A stretch of 62,793 nt of DNA from Thermomicrobiales bacterium (GCA_041390825.1 JAWKPF010000026.1:1-62793); one strand, 5' to 3'; shown: positions 25,487 through 35,005, counted from the first letter of the stretch. Numbers and translations are program-made. Notes: generated from the letters alone by a model not told the origin.

Positions 25487-26479
25487 ATGACCGTCTCTAC
25501 CGCGAATCCGGAAACGAGCGTTGCGTTCGTGGCCGATCTGGCCGCACGCATCCTGGACGAGATTCGCACCTCGGTCATCGGGAAGGACGAGACCGCGGAA
25601 CTGCTGTTGGCCGCTATGCTGGCGGGTGGCCATGTTTTGATCGAGGACGTGCCAGGCGTTGGAAAAACGACGTTGGCGCGCGCCATGTCGCAAGCGTTCG
25701 GTGGCACGACACGTCGCATTCAGTTCACACCAGACTTGCTCCCCAGCGATGTCACGGGCATCACCTATTTCGATCAGAAGGCCGCCGAGTTCCGCTTTCG
25801 CCCCGGCCCCATCTTCTCCAATGTCGTCGTGGCGGACGAGATCAACCGCGCCACGCCACGCACCCAATCCGCGCTCCTGGAAGCGATGCAGGAAGGCACG
25901 GTTTCGATCGAGGGCGAAACCCACGCCCTCCCGGCTCCTTTTCTGGTGGTCGCCACCCAGAACCCGATCGAGCTGGAGGGGACCTTCCCCTTGCCGGAAG
26001 CGCAGATCGATCGCTTCATGATGCGCTTGAGCATGGGCTATCCCGAGGAGAACGACGAGGTGGCCATGGTCTCCGGAGCATTCAGTGGCGGGGGACCGGT
26101 GAACACCGTGGGCACTCCGGGCGACGTCGAAGCCGCCCGTCGCGCCACCAGTCACGTCTATCTCTCGCCCGAGGTGGCCTCCTACCTCACCGCATTGGTC
26201 CGCGCCACACGCACCGCGCCGGGTGTCGAGTTGGGAGCAAGTCCGCGCTCCTCGCTGGCCATGGCCGCGGGTGCGCGAGCGCTCGCCGCGATTCAGGGTC
26301 GCGCTTCGGTCACCCCAGACGACATCAAACGGCTCGCCCCCGTGGTGCTGGAACACCGGATCGTCATGACGGTGGAAGCTCGACTGCGCGAGCAATCCCC
26401 CGCCGGGCTCGTGGCCGATCTTCTGCGCGCCATCCCGGTGCCGGTCGAGGGGAGCATCGGACTCGACGGCGGGTCATGA
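25487..26479 (+). CDS. MoxR-family AAA ATPase
   Basis: The 330-residue protein has Walker A DVPGVGKTT (54-62), Walker B VVVADEINR (113-121) and the sensor segment ATQNPIELEGTFPLPEAQIDR, all typical of MoxR. MoxR ATPases act as chaperones that mature partner proteins, usually with a DUF58/VWA protein. The ATG at 25487 is preferred to the open frame from 25394 because AAGGAG lies eleven bases upstream. Its TGA overlaps the DUF58 ATG by four bases, forming a MoxR-DUF58-DUF4129 unit. Confidence 0.92.
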   Translation: MTVSTANPETSVAFVADLAARILDEIRTSVIGKDETAELLLAAMLAGGHVLIEDVPGVGKTTLARAMSQAFGGTTRRIQFTPDLLPSDVTGITYFDQKAAEFRFRPGPIFSNVVVADEINRATPRTQSALLEAMQEGTVSIEGETHALPAPFLVVATQNPIELEGTFPLPEAQIDRFMMRLSMGYPEENDEVAMVSGAFSGGGPVNTVGTPGDVEAARRATSHVYLSPEVASYLTALVRATRTAPGVELGASPRSSLAMAAGARALAAIQGRASVTPDDIKRLAPVVLEHRIVMTVEARLREQSPAGLVADLLRAIPVPVEGSIGLDGGS

Positions 26480-27747
26480 TTCCCTGGCCAACCCAATTCA
26501 ACCGGCTGCGTTCCCCGTTTCACGCGGAAGAGGGCGACCGGAGTCTCTACTTTGGCCGCTTCTGGGTGTATGGCGCGCTGCTCCTGCTGCTGATCGGCAT
26601 CGGTCTCGACCGCTACTCGGTGACGTTGGTGGGGCTCTTCGTGCTGTGCACCGCAGCGGGAGCAAGTCTCTGGAACCGGTACGCGCTCGACGATGTCCAG
26701 TTCGAGACCAGCCTCTCCGCCCAGCGCGCGTTTCCGGGCGATCGTGTGATGCTGACGGTCACACTCTCCAACGAAAAACCGTTGCCGCTGCCAGAGATCA
26801 CCGTCGATCTGACATTGTCAGAAGCACTGTTGCCAGTCGATCGCGAGAGCACGGTGGAGGGTTCGTCCGTCAACCGATCACTCGATCTACGCGCCAGTTT
26901 GCGGCCATTCGAACGACGCACCTGGACCATTCCGCTCGATTGCACCCGTCGCGGACCGTGGAGCGTCGGTCCGGCTACGCTTCGCTCGAGCGACCCGTTC
27001 GGGTTTTTCTCCAGCCGGCGCGTCGCTGGCGGCAAGCGGGAGCTGGTCGTCTATCCGGCCTCGTTCCCGATACATGAACCACCCGCTCGCAACGAACGGC
27101 TGCTCGGTCCGCTCACCGCCCGAAGGCGTCTGGTGACGGACCCGATGCGCCGAGCAGGAGTGCGTGACTATCTCCCGGACGATCCGTTTCGCATCATCAA
27201 CTGGAAAGCCACCGCCCGCACCAGCGCCCTGAAAGTGAATGTCAACGACCCGGTGATCTCGACCGTCATGATGGTCGTGCTCAACCTCGACACCTTTACT
27301 CACTACTGGGAAGGGTTGGCGATCGAGCAGAGCGAGCGGGCGATCGAGATTGCCGCATCGATTGCCCGTTGGGGCATCGAGCAGCAAATCAGCGTCGGGG
27401 TCTCCACCAACGGGTTGATCGCCGGGTTCGATACCCCGCTGCGCATCCCGCCCGGGCGCGGCGCGCAACAGCAAGCGCACATCATGAACGGGTTGGCTCG
27501 TCTCTGGGCGTTTTCGACCGTGCCAGTGGCGAACGTGCTCCGGCAAGAGCGGGTACGATGCAGCCGCGAGACAACCTTCGTGCTCGTCTCACCCATGACC
27601 TCTCCGGCCATCGCCAACGAACTGCGGCTCTACACCCTGGCCGGAATCGACCCGCTCTTCGTGCCAGTCGGCGAGGCGGTGAGCGACCCGCTTCCCGGGG
27701 TGCAACGCTGGGAGATCGACCCGCCACTCACCAGGGAGGCGGCATGA
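26476..27747 (+). CDS. DUF58 membrane-anchored protein
   Basis: The 423-residue protein has two N-terminal transmembrane helices (about 30-65) and then a beta-rich stretch leading to the DUF58 signature VRDYLPDDPFRIINWKATAR. The rest resembles a von Willebrand A-like domain that partners MoxR. The ATG lies within the MoxR stop (ATGA). The next gene overlaps in the same way, so the three are translationally coupled. The partner substrate is unknown; wall or stress roles are known for related operons. Confidence 0.88.
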   Translation: MIPWPTQFNRLRSPFHAEEGDRSLYFGRFWVYGALLLLLIGIGLDRYSVTLVGLFVLCTAAGASLWNRYALDDVQFETSLSAQRAFPGDRVMLTVTLSNEKPLPLPEITVDLTLSEALLPVDRESTVEGSSVNRSLDLRASLRPFERRTWTIPLDCTRRGPWSVGPATLRSSDPFGFFSSRRVAGGKRELVVYPASFPIHEPPARNERLLGPLTARRRLVTDPMRRAGVRDYLPDDPFRIINWKATARTSALKVNVNDPVISTVMMVVLNLDTFTHYWEGLAIEQSERAIEIAASIARWGIEQQISVGVSTNGLIAGFDTPLRIPPGRGAQQQAHIMNGLARLWAFSTVPVANVLRQERVRCSRETTFVLVSPMTSPAIANELRLYTLAGIDPLFVPVGEAVSDPLPGVQRWEIDPPLTREAA

Positions 27748-29180
27748 GCCAGGCCACGCTCACCTACGGTCGCCGCGAATGGGTCGTCGAGCTCCTTCTG
27801 CTCCTGGCGCAAGGGGTGTTGATCTGGATGGTGGCCGACCTGTTCTTCGCCCCATTCTCCAGCCAGCACGATCCGCTTCCGGTCTGGCTACCCGTCGCAT
27901 TGGTCATGCTGGCAGGCGGTCTGCCGCGGCTGCTGCACGATCACGGCATTTGGCATGCCGGGTTTGGGTTCGCCATGGCCCTGGCGATCGCGCTCTCGAC
28001 ACTGGCCACGATCAAGATCGTCTCGTTTCCAGGGTATCCCTGGCTCGATTCGGACTGGATCGAACAGGCCGGGCGCTCGCTCGTCTTCGAGCAATCGACC
28101 GCCGACATCGCCGTGTGGGCGCCAATCGGCCTGAGCGCGGCGGTCTGGTGGCTGGCGCGTTTCAACAGCGCGCCGGGGCTGGAACGATGCCGTTCGATGC
28201 TCATGGCAGCTACGCTGGTGACCGCGCTGGTCTCGATCGGTTCTGCAGGAGTCACGACCGGGCCGACCGACCGGACGATCGCGGTTGGAGCAGTCGTTGT
28301 CTTTGCTGCCACGCTCATCGCGCTCGCCATCGCGCGGCAAGGACACGAGGCCACGCACTCCCGTCGCCGCCTCTTGACGACAGTTCTGCTGCCCACGCTG
28401 GCAATCGTGGCCATTGCGGTCGCGCTGGCCGGACTGCTCACCTTTGATGCGTTTCGCAGCTCATCGGCCACGCTGTCGTTCCTCGACACGGTGCTAGAGC
28501 CATTTTTCCAGTTGCTGGTCCTGCTGCTGACGCTGCTGGTCATGATCATTTCGCTGCCAATCGTCTGGTTCCTCTCCTTGGGGAACTATCAGGGGTTGCC
28601 GCGTTTCGACAGATTCCCTGCCAATGCGCAGAACGATCCGGCACGTTCGATGCTCGACTGGCAACCCCCCGACCCAGTGCGCTACCTGTTGGCGTTCCTG
28701 GTCTTGCTGGCGATCTTTTATGGCTTGACCCGCTTTGGGCTCGCGCTCACCCGGCGGGATTTCGATCCCCTGGAAACCGGCGAACGCGAATACGGCCGGG
28801 GCAGAGGCTTTGGCGCTTGGCTCGACCGGTTTCGCGGTCGTTTTGGCCGACCCATCGTCCGCGATCCGCTGGTCGCGCTCCGCGGCGATCCGGCATGGGC
28901 GCACACCGTGGCGATCCGGGAGACATATGCCGATTGGCTCCGCTACGCCGAAGCGCGCAAACTCGGTCGCTCCGCAGAAGAAACCGCCGACGAACTCGAC
29001 CGCCGCGCTGGCCCGAACCTGCTTTCGCCCCTTGCCACGACGGCGCTCGATGATCTCACTGCGATCTATGACGACGTACGCTATGCATCGGTTCCCGCAA
29101 CGGCCGAGCAAGCCGCCCGTGCCCAACACGCCTGGAATCGACTGAAATCCGCCGAAACCGCTTCGCTCCAACCCCAATGA
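27744..29180 (+). CDS. multi-helix membrane protein with C-terminal DUF4129 domain
   Basis: The 478-residue protein has several hydrophobic helices in its first 330 residues, including a strong pair around FQLLVLLLTLLVMIISLPI and YLLAFLVLLAIFYGL. The C-terminal 130 residues contain the DUF4129 pattern: TYADWLRYAEARKLGRSAEET, then ALDDLTAIYDDVRYA. DUF4129 proteins commonly follow MoxR and DUF58 genes. Its ATG overlaps the DUF58 stop by four bases. It ends the operon, and the dispersed repeat region follows. Confidence 0.8.
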   Translation: MSQATLTYGRREWVVELLLLLAQGVLIWMVADLFFAPFSSQHDPLPVWLPVALVMLAGGLPRLLHDHGIWHAGFGFAMALAIALSTLATIKIVSFPGYPWLDSDWIEQAGRSLVFEQSTADIAVWAPIGLSAAVWWLARFNSAPGLERCRSMLMAATLVTALVSIGSAGVTTGPTDRTIAVGAVVVFAATLIALAIARQGHEATHSRRRLLTTVLLPTLAIVAIAVALAGLLTFDAFRSSSATLSFLDTVLEPFFQLLVLLLTLLVMIISLPIVWFLSLGNYQGLPRFDRFPANAQNDPARSMLDWQPPDPVRYLLAFLVLLAIFYGLTRFGLALTRRDFDPLETGEREYGRGRGFGAWLDRFRGRFGRPIVRDPLVALRGDPAWAHTVAIRETYADWLRYAEARKLGRSAEETADELDRRAGPNLLSPLATTALDDLTAIYDDVRYASVPATAEQAARAQHAWNRLKSAETASLQPQ

Positions 29181-29205
29181 TTCACCCAGCTAGCCACACC
29201 TCACA

Positions 29206-29377
29206 CCCTCCGTCGTTCCGAGCTTGTCGAGGAACCTCTCTGTTCCCCACACTCCCTCCGTCGTTCCGAGCTTGTCGAGGAACCTCTCCGCTCCCCGAAG
29301 CTCAGCCACCGGCACAACGCCCTGCGGCCCGGAGACCAAGAGATCCCTCCACTCCGCTTCGCTCCGGTCGGGATGAC
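29206..29377. repeat. intergenic repeat: 35-base direct repeat pair plus inverted arm
   Basis: A 35-base unit beginning CCCTCCGTCGTTCCGAGC occurs at 29206-29240 and again at 29254-29288 (period 48). A related sequence in the opposite direction, starting GAGATCCCTCCACTCCGC, lies at 29340-29377. The arms match the general form CGTCATYCCGA...GAGGAAYCTCTC. A relative occurs at 39141-39224. It is non-coding, dispersed and palindromic, like small non-autonomous mobile elements. Confidence 0.7.
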
Positions 29378-29379
29378 GG

Positions 29380-30558
29380 GTGGACGACGCCTCCAGTTGG
29401 AGTATCGAGTTGACCGCGCCTCTCCCCACCGACGCCCCGGTCGGCATCTACATCCACGTTCCGTTCTGCCGCCACATCTGCCCGTATTGCGATTTCAACA
29501 CCTATCGCGGTCTCGACTCGCTGATTCCCAGGTATGTCGATGCGCTGGTGCAGGACATCGCACGGCATCCGCGCATGCCGGCGCAAACGGTCTATCTCGG
29601 TGGAGGAACCCCCTCGCTGCTCGACCCGACCCAGATCGAGCGCATCGTGGATGCATGCCGCAACGCATTCGATCTCGATCCCGCAGCCGAGATCACTCTG
29701 GAGGCCAATCCGAACGGTCTCGATGACGTTTGGTTCGAACGGGTTCGCCTGTGCGGTGTGAACCGTCTGAGCATCGGCGCGCAAACCTTCGACCGCAAAG
29801 GACTGCGCGTGCTGGGCCGGCAACACGAGGCCAGCGACGTATTTGCCGCCGTCGACGCCGCCCGTCGTGCCGGATTCGACAATCTCTCACTCGATCTCAT
29901 CTTCGGCTGGCCGGGACAGACGATCGATCAGTGGCGCAACGATCTGGAGACGATAGCGTCACTTCCGATCGAGCATTGCTCGCTCTATTCGCTAATCGTC
30001 GAACCGGGCACGCCGATGGCCGATGCCGTCACACGCGGTGTGCTGACCGTGCTGGACGACGACACGACCGCGGACCTTTACGAAATCTCCATGGACGCCC
30101 TCGGTGGAGACGGATGGGCTCACTATGAAATCGCGAACTGGGCGCGACGTCCGGAGTTCGCCTCACGCCACAACCTCGTCTATTGGCGCAACGGCGCCTA
30201 TGCCGCGTTCGGTGCCGGAGCGCATGGCCGGATTGGCTCCGAACGGTTCATGAACCACCTCAAACCATTGACCTACATCGAGGCAATCGAAACCGGCGAG
30301 TCTCCCCACTCGAACATCGAGGATCTCTCGCCCGATCTCCAAATGGGCGAGACCATGATGCTCGGGTTGCGCCTCTTGCTCGAAGGTGTCTCGGCGTCGG
30401 CGTTCGAGGCACGCCATGGTGTGACATTGCTCGACCATTTCGGCGCGCAGATCGACGAGCTCGCGCATCTCGGCATGGTGGAATGGGCAGGAGGCAACCT
30501 GCGCCTCACCGCCCGAGGCACGCTCCTGGCGAACGACGTCTGCGCCCGCTTCTTGTAG
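29380..30558 (+). CDS. hemW: HemW-like radical SAM protein
   Basis: The 392-residue protein has the radical-SAM cluster FCRHICPYCDFNTY with C30, C34 and C37, matching the HemW pattern CxxxCxxCDFNS/T, followed by YLGGGTPSLL and the C-terminal HemW domain with a winged helix. HemW binds haem and is a haem chaperone; it was long annotated as oxygen-independent coproporphyrinogen III oxidase. The GTG start at 29380 directly follows the repeat region and has no clear ribosome-binding site; a TTG eleven codons later is an alternative. Confidence 0.88.
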   Translation: MDDASSWSIELTAPLPTDAPVGIYIHVPFCRHICPYCDFNTYRGLDSLIPRYVDALVQDIARHPRMPAQTVYLGGGTPSLLDPTQIERIVDACRNAFDLDPAAEITLEANPNGLDDVWFERVRLCGVNRLSIGAQTFDRKGLRVLGRQHEASDVFAAVDAARRAGFDNLSLDLIFGWPGQTIDQWRNDLETIASLPIEHCSLYSLIVEPGTPMADAVTRGVLTVLDDDTTADLYEISMDALGGDGWAHYEIANWARRPEFASRHNLVYWRNGAYAAFGAGAHGRIGSERFMNHLKPLTYIEAIETGESPHSNIEDLSPDLQMGETMMLGLRLLLEGVSASAFEARHGVTLLDHFGAQIDELAHLGMVEWAGGNLRLTARGTLLANDVCARFL

Positions 30559-30660
30559 GACCGGAATCCCACACGAATCTGCGGCGAGACCGCCAATACC
30601 CCTGGCGTTCCCCTCTACAATGCCGCCACGAGACCGACGCGGCCAGGAAGGGGAGTCAGC

Positions 30661-32079
30661 ATGTCCAACGAAATTGTGAATTCGACCGCCATCGAGCTGA
30701 GCGAGCGGTTGCACAAGAAGGAACTCTCCGCGCGCGAGGTGATGGAGGCTCACTTGGCGCAGATCGAACGGGTGAATCCTCAGGTCAATGCCATCGTCAA
30801 CATGCTCGACCCCCAGCAGGCCATCGCGCTCGCGGTCGAGAAGGACCGCGAATTCGCCGCTGGCGCCACACCCGGACCGCTGTTTGGGCTGCCACATGGG
30901 GTGAAAGACCTCTGCGACGCGGCCGGATTTCCCACCACCAACGGCTCACCCCTCTTCGCAGACCACATGGCGGAACGCGATGCCCTCATCGTGGAACGCA
31001 TTCGCGGAGCGGGCGCGATCGTCATCGGGAAAACGAATGTGCCGGAATTCGGGCTCGGCTCGCACACCTACAACCGGGTCTTCGGACCCTGCCACAATCC
31101 GTACAACCTGGGGATGAGCGCTGGTGGCAGCAGCGGCGGCGCGGCCGCCGCGCTTGCGAGCCGCATGCTCCCCATCGCCGATGGCAGCGACACCGGCGGT
31201 TCGCTGCGCAATCCCGGCAACTTCAACAATGTGGTCGGTTTCCGCGTCAGTCCGGGATTGGTGCCCACCTGGCCGAATTCCAAACCGTGGCTCGGCCTGG
31301 GCGTGAAGGGCCCGATGGCGCGAACGGTTGAAGACTGCGCCTTTCTCCTCTCGGTCATGGCCGGTCCCGACCCGCGTGACCAGCTTGCCTATCCGGTCGA
31401 TCCGGGCATCTTTCGCCAGCCGCTGGAACGGGACTTCACGGGCGTCAAGGTCGCCTGGTGTCCCGATCTCGGCGGCTTGCCGCTCGATCCCCGGGTGCGC
31501 GCCACGCTCGACGCGCAACGCGCCACCTTCGAAGCGCTCGGTTGCATCGTCGAGGATGCCGTGCCCGATCTCTCGGGCGCGGAAGAGTGTTTCCAGATTC
31601 TGCGCGCGGCGAACATGGCCGAGGACGAGCGCAATCTGCTCGGTCAGCCAGCGGGCATGGTGAAACCGGAAGCGATCTGGAACATCGAATACGGCAAGCG
31701 CCTCTCCGCCGCCGATTTCGACCGCGGCATGTCGATGCAGCAACAGATCTTCGAACGGTTGCGAGTCTTCATGCAGGAGTACGAGTTCGTCCTCTGCGCC
31801 GTCAACCAGGTGCCCCCCTTCCCAATCGAATGGGACTGGCCACATGAGGTCGACGGGGTGACGATGGAGACCTATATCTCCTGGATGCAGACTGCCTACT
31901 TCATCACCATCACCCGCTCGCCGGCGATCTCGGTTCCAGCCGGATTCACCGACGACGGGTTGCCGGTCGGCATCCAGATCGTCGGACGGTTCCGCGACGA
32001 TCTCGGCGTCCTGCAGCTCTCCAGGGCCTTCGAAACGGCAACCGAGTTCTGGAAAGTCCGTCCCGCGATCGCAGGGTAG
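30661..32079 (+). CDS. amidase (amidase-signature family)
   Basis: The 472-residue protein carries the Ser-cisSer-Lys triad of the amidase-signature family: Lys82 in PHGVKD, Ser157 in SAGGSSGG (153-160) and Ser181 in GSDTGGS (175-181), with the usual 24-residue spacing between the serines. It hydrolyses an amide bond; the substrate is not told by sequence. It could also be a GatA relative, but no gatB/gatC is near and the C-terminus differs. GGAAGGGGAG lies before the ATG. It is co-directional with the flavoprotein that follows after 27 bases. Confidence 0.88.
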   Translation: MSNEIVNSTAIELSERLHKKELSAREVMEAHLAQIERVNPQVNAIVNMLDPQQAIALAVEKDREFAAGATPGPLFGLPHGVKDLCDAAGFPTTNGSPLFADHMAERDALIVERIRGAGAIVIGKTNVPEFGLGSHTYNRVFGPCHNPYNLGMSAGGSSGGAAAALASRMLPIADGSDTGGSLRNPGNFNNVVGFRVSPGLVPTWPNSKPWLGLGVKGPMARTVEDCAFLLSVMAGPDPRDQLAYPVDPGIFRQPLERDFTGVKVAWCPDLGGLPLDPRVRATLDAQRATFEALGCIVEDAVPDLSGAEECFQILRAANMAEDERNLLGQPAGMVKPEAIWNIEYGKRLSAADFDRGMSMQQQIFERLRVFMQEYEFVLCAVNQVPPFPIEWDWPHEVDGVTMETYISWMQTAYFITITRSPAISVPAGFTDDGLPVGIQIVGRFRDDLGVLQLSRAFETATEFWKVRPAIAG

Positions 32080-32106
32080 ATCGTCCACGTAAGCGGAGCA
32101 CAGCGC

Positions 32107-33750
32107 ATGTCGTTCGACGCATCAGGAATCGATCCGGCCGAACTGGATCCGGTCTTGTCACCGGATCAGATCGACGTGCTGCGCCGCTTTGGCGAGACCA
32201 GGTCGACCGTGGCTGCAGAAGTGCTCTGGTCCGCGGGCGCGCAACGCCCGGCGCTGATCGTCGTTCTCTCCGGACGCGTATGCGCGATCGACCGCTCCGA
32301 TGGGTACGACCGCAACATCCTGATCGCCGAACCGGGGCAGTTCATCGGCGAGTTGAGCCTGCTCACCGGGCAAACCGCCTGGGCCACCTGTGAGGTCAAA
32401 GATGCCGGCGAGGTGCTGATCGTGCCACCCGACCGGCTCCGGACGGTGATCGCGACGGTGCCCGCGCTCGGGGACTTGCTCGTTTCCACCCTCTCCTTGC
32501 GCCGCAAGGCATTGATCTATCTGGCCGATAACACCCTGACCCTCATCGGTCCGCCGACTTCGCAATCCCTGTTGCGCGTCGCGGAATTCGTGGATCGCAA
32601 CCAGATTCCCTTTCGCTGGCTCTCCCCGGACGATCCGGTCGCGCTCGACCTGCTCGAGCGGACTGGGGTAGCCGCAAGCGGGCGTGTCTGGGCCATCGTC
32701 CGCAACCAAACCGCGCTGGCCGACCCGAGTCCGTGGCGAGTCGCCAGGGCACTGGGGCTCGATCTGGCCATCGACCAGACAGCACCGGCCGATCTGCTGG
32801 TGGTCGGCGCTGGCCCCGCGGGGCTCTCCGCGGCGGTGTACGCGGCGTCGGAAGGCCTGAACACGATCGTGGCCGACAGCATCGCCATCGGAGGGCAAAC
32901 GGGCGCCTCCTCCCGGATCGAGAACTATCTTGGCTTCCCGACCGGGATTTCTGGCACCGATCTCGCGTTTCTCGCCGAAGTGCAGGCGCTCAAGTTCGGC
33001 GCGCGTGTGACCGTGCCGAACAACGCGATAGCGCTTCGCCGCGCGGACGATCTCTTCGAAATCGAAATGGAATACGGCCAGTCGCTCCGTGGGCGAAGCG
33101 TGGTCATCGCCACCGGCGCTCGCTACCGCACGCTTGGGCTCCCGGGAGAAGGGTCGCTTTCGGGCGTCTTCTACGCCGCCACCGAATTGGAAGCGCGCTT
33201 CTGCAGCGACGAACCGGTTGTCGTCGTCGGGGGAGGCAACTCTGCCGGACAGGCTGCGATGTTTCTCGCGGAGCGGTGCGCGACGGTCCACCTGGTCCAT
33301 CGGGGAGACGACCTGGAATCGAGCATGTCGCAATACCTGATCTCTCGCCTGCGCAAAGCCATGAATGTCGAGATCCTCCTGGGGAGCGAGGTAACTGCCT
33401 TGCACGGCGAGCAACGGATCGCCGAGGTCGTGGTGCAAGAGAGCGCGGGCTCAGAACGCGTCTTGTCCGCGAGCGCGTTGTTCGTCATGATCGGCGCGGA
33501 CCCATGTTCGGAATGGCTGCGGGGAGCGATAGCGCTCGACGAGGCCGGGTTCGTTTTGACTGGTCCCGATCTGCCGATTGCCGATCCCGCCAAGCCGCGC
33601 AGCGCGTTCGAAACGAGCATGCCAGGGGTGTTCGCGGTGGGCGATGTCCGCTCCGGTTCGATCAAACGGGTCGCCAGCGCGGTCGGCGAGGGATCGGTGG
33701 TCATATCCGCCGTCCATCGCTATCTGGAGACCACGCCAGTCACCCAATAG
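32107..33750 (+). CDS. cNMP-binding-like / thioredoxin-reductase-like fusion flavoprotein
   Basis: The 547-residue protein has a cyclic-nucleotide-binding-like N-terminal domain (about 20-135), a thioredoxin-fold-like linker (about 145-215) and a thioredoxin-reductase-like FAD/NAD(P)H module (about 228-545) with GAGPAGL (234-240) and GGGNSA (375-380). The redox CxxC of thioredoxin reductases is replaced by YAAT (356-359), and the phosphate-binding Arg of the cNMP domain is not present (LLTGQTAWAT). It probably transfers electrons from NAD(P)H by FAD, but not by the classical disulphide route. It may respond to a different ligand. Confidence 0.8.
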   Translation: MSFDASGIDPAELDPVLSPDQIDVLRRFGETRSTVAAEVLWSAGAQRPALIVVLSGRVCAIDRSDGYDRNILIAEPGQFIGELSLLTGQTAWATCEVKDAGEVLIVPPDRLRTVIATVPALGDLLVSTLSLRRKALIYLADNTLTLIGPPTSQSLLRVAEFVDRNQIPFRWLSPDDPVALDLLERTGVAASGRVWAIVRNQTALADPSPWRVARALGLDLAIDQTAPADLLVVGAGPAGLSAAVYAASEGLNTIVADSIAIGGQTGASSRIENYLGFPTGISGTDLAFLAEVQALKFGARVTVPNNAIALRRADDLFEIEMEYGQSLRGRSVVIATGARYRTLGLPGEGSLSGVFYAATELEARFCSDEPVVVVGGGNSAGQAAMFLAERCATVHLVHRGDDLESSMSQYLISRLRKAMNVEILLGSEVTALHGEQRIAEVVVQESAGSERVLSASALFVMIGADPCSEWLRGAIALDEAGFVLTGPDLPIADPAKPRSAFETSMPGVFAVGDVRSGSIKRVASAVGEGSVVISAVHRYLETTPVTQ

Positions 33751-33868
33751 CGTTGCGCATGCCGGTCAGCGCGTCTGCAAGGTTCCGGCGACAATCACGC
33801 CATGACAAATTGGACTGCCGGAGCGGCCAACGCTCATCGGCTCCCACGCAGAGAAGGACACGCTGCAC

Positions 33869-34963
33869 ATGCTCACCACGCTCGTCGGTCTCCCAATCGA
33901 GCAGCTCGACACACCCGCGCTGCTGGTCGACCTCGATGCGCTCGAACGCAATATCACGGCCATGGCGACCGACATCAAGTCACGCGGTTCGGAATGGCGT
34001 CCGCATAGCAAGGCAAACAAGTCCCCCGCGATCGCGCATCTGGAGCTGGGCGCGGGAGCGATCGGTATCGCCTGCGCGAAACTGGGCGAAGCCGAGGTCA
34101 TGGCAGCCAGCGGAATCGGCAACATCATGGTGCCGAACCAGGTCGTCGGTCCGATCAAGGCGCGCCGCGCGGCCGCCCTCGCCGCCCAGACCCGCCTGAT
34201 TCTGGCGGTCGATAGCGAGATCCAGGCGCGGCAACTCGACGACGCCGCGGCCGCCCTCGGCACGCATCCGGAAGCGGTCATCGAGCTCGATACCGGTATG
34301 AACCGCGGCGGTCAGTTGCCCGGCGATCAGGTGTTGCGCCTCGCCGAGCTCATCGCCAACATGGACGGCCTGAAGCTCGCAGGGTTGATGACCTGGGAAG
34401 GGCATTGCATGAAGATTACCGACCCGGCCGCGCGCGACGCCGCCATCCGGGAGTCGGTCGGTAAGTTGGTCGATATGGCCGAGCAGGTGCGCGCTCGCGG
34501 CATTCCCGTCGAAATCGTCTCTGCCGGTGGCACCGGCACCTATCTGACGACCGCCAGCATCGAAGGTGTCACCGAAGTGCAAGCGGGCGGCGGCATCTGG
34601 GGCGACCAGATGTATCTCGATCTCGGCGCGAACGTGGAACCGGCGCTGTCGATCATGGCGCAAGTGGTCAGCCGCCCCCAGCCGGACCGCATCCTCACCG
34701 ACGCCGGCCGCAAGACCGTCGATCCCTCGAACCTCGCCCCGATTCCGCAGAATGTCCCCGCGTATGTGGAACAGGCATTCTCTGCCGAGCACGGCAAGAT
34801 CATCCTCGCCGAACCGTCCGATACCCCCGGCGTCGGTGATCGCATCTTCTACCGCGTCGGCTACTCGGACCAGTGCAACCACCTGCACGAGAACTTCTAC
34901 GGCGTCCGCAACGGAATCATCGAAGCCATCTGGCCGGTCCTGGCGAGGGGTCGAATTCAGTAG
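33869..34963 (+). CDS. D-threonine aldolase/D-serine dehydratase-like PLP enzyme
   Basis: The 364-residue protein has the fold-III PLP domain of the alanine-racemase-like family: DTPALLVDLDALERN (14-28) and PHSKANK (45-51), in which K48 or K51 is the PLP lysine. The C-terminal segment with SDQCNHLHENFYG (near 335-345) is the small domain that binds a metal in D-threonine aldolases and eukaryotic-type D-serine dehydratases. It would cleave or deaminate a D-hydroxy amino acid; the exact substrate is unknown. ATG at 33869 is chosen; no strong alternative exists. Confidence 0.8.
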   Translation: MLTTLVGLPIEQLDTPALLVDLDALERNITAMATDIKSRGSEWRPHSKANKSPAIAHLELGAGAIGIACAKLGEAEVMAASGIGNIMVPNQVVGPIKARRAAALAAQTRLILAVDSEIQARQLDDAAAALGTHPEAVIELDTGMNRGGQLPGDQVLRLAELIANMDGLKLAGLMTWEGHCMKITDPAARDAAIRESVGKLVDMAEQVRARGIPVEIVSAGGTGTYLTTASIEGVTEVQAGGGIWGDQMYLDLGANVEPALSIMAQVVSRPQPDRILTDAGRKTVDPSNLAPIPQNVPAYVEQAFSAEHGKIILAEPSDTPGVGDRIFYRVGYSDQCNHLHENFYGVRNGIIEAIWPVLARGRIQ

Positions 34964-34986
34964 TTCGATTCCACTGGCTCGATGGC

Positions 34987-35005
34987 GTACTCTTTGAAGG
35001 AGTAC
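34987..35005. promoter_or_regulatory. operator-like inverted repeat before toxin-antitoxin genes
   Basis: A 19-base near-perfect inverted repeat, GTACTCTTTGAAGGAGTAC (one mismatched pair), lies 20 bases before the antitoxin ATG. Its GTACTC arms surround a TTTGAAG centre. Such sites are commonly bound by the antitoxin-toxin complex for autorepression. A GGAGA ribosome-binding site follows at 35016-35020. Confidence 0.5.

Noticed and set aside
30183..31331. Long forward frame overlapping hemW and the amidase
   Set aside because: It lies in another frame of two recognised genes and has Arg-rich, repetitive composition typical of shadow frames.
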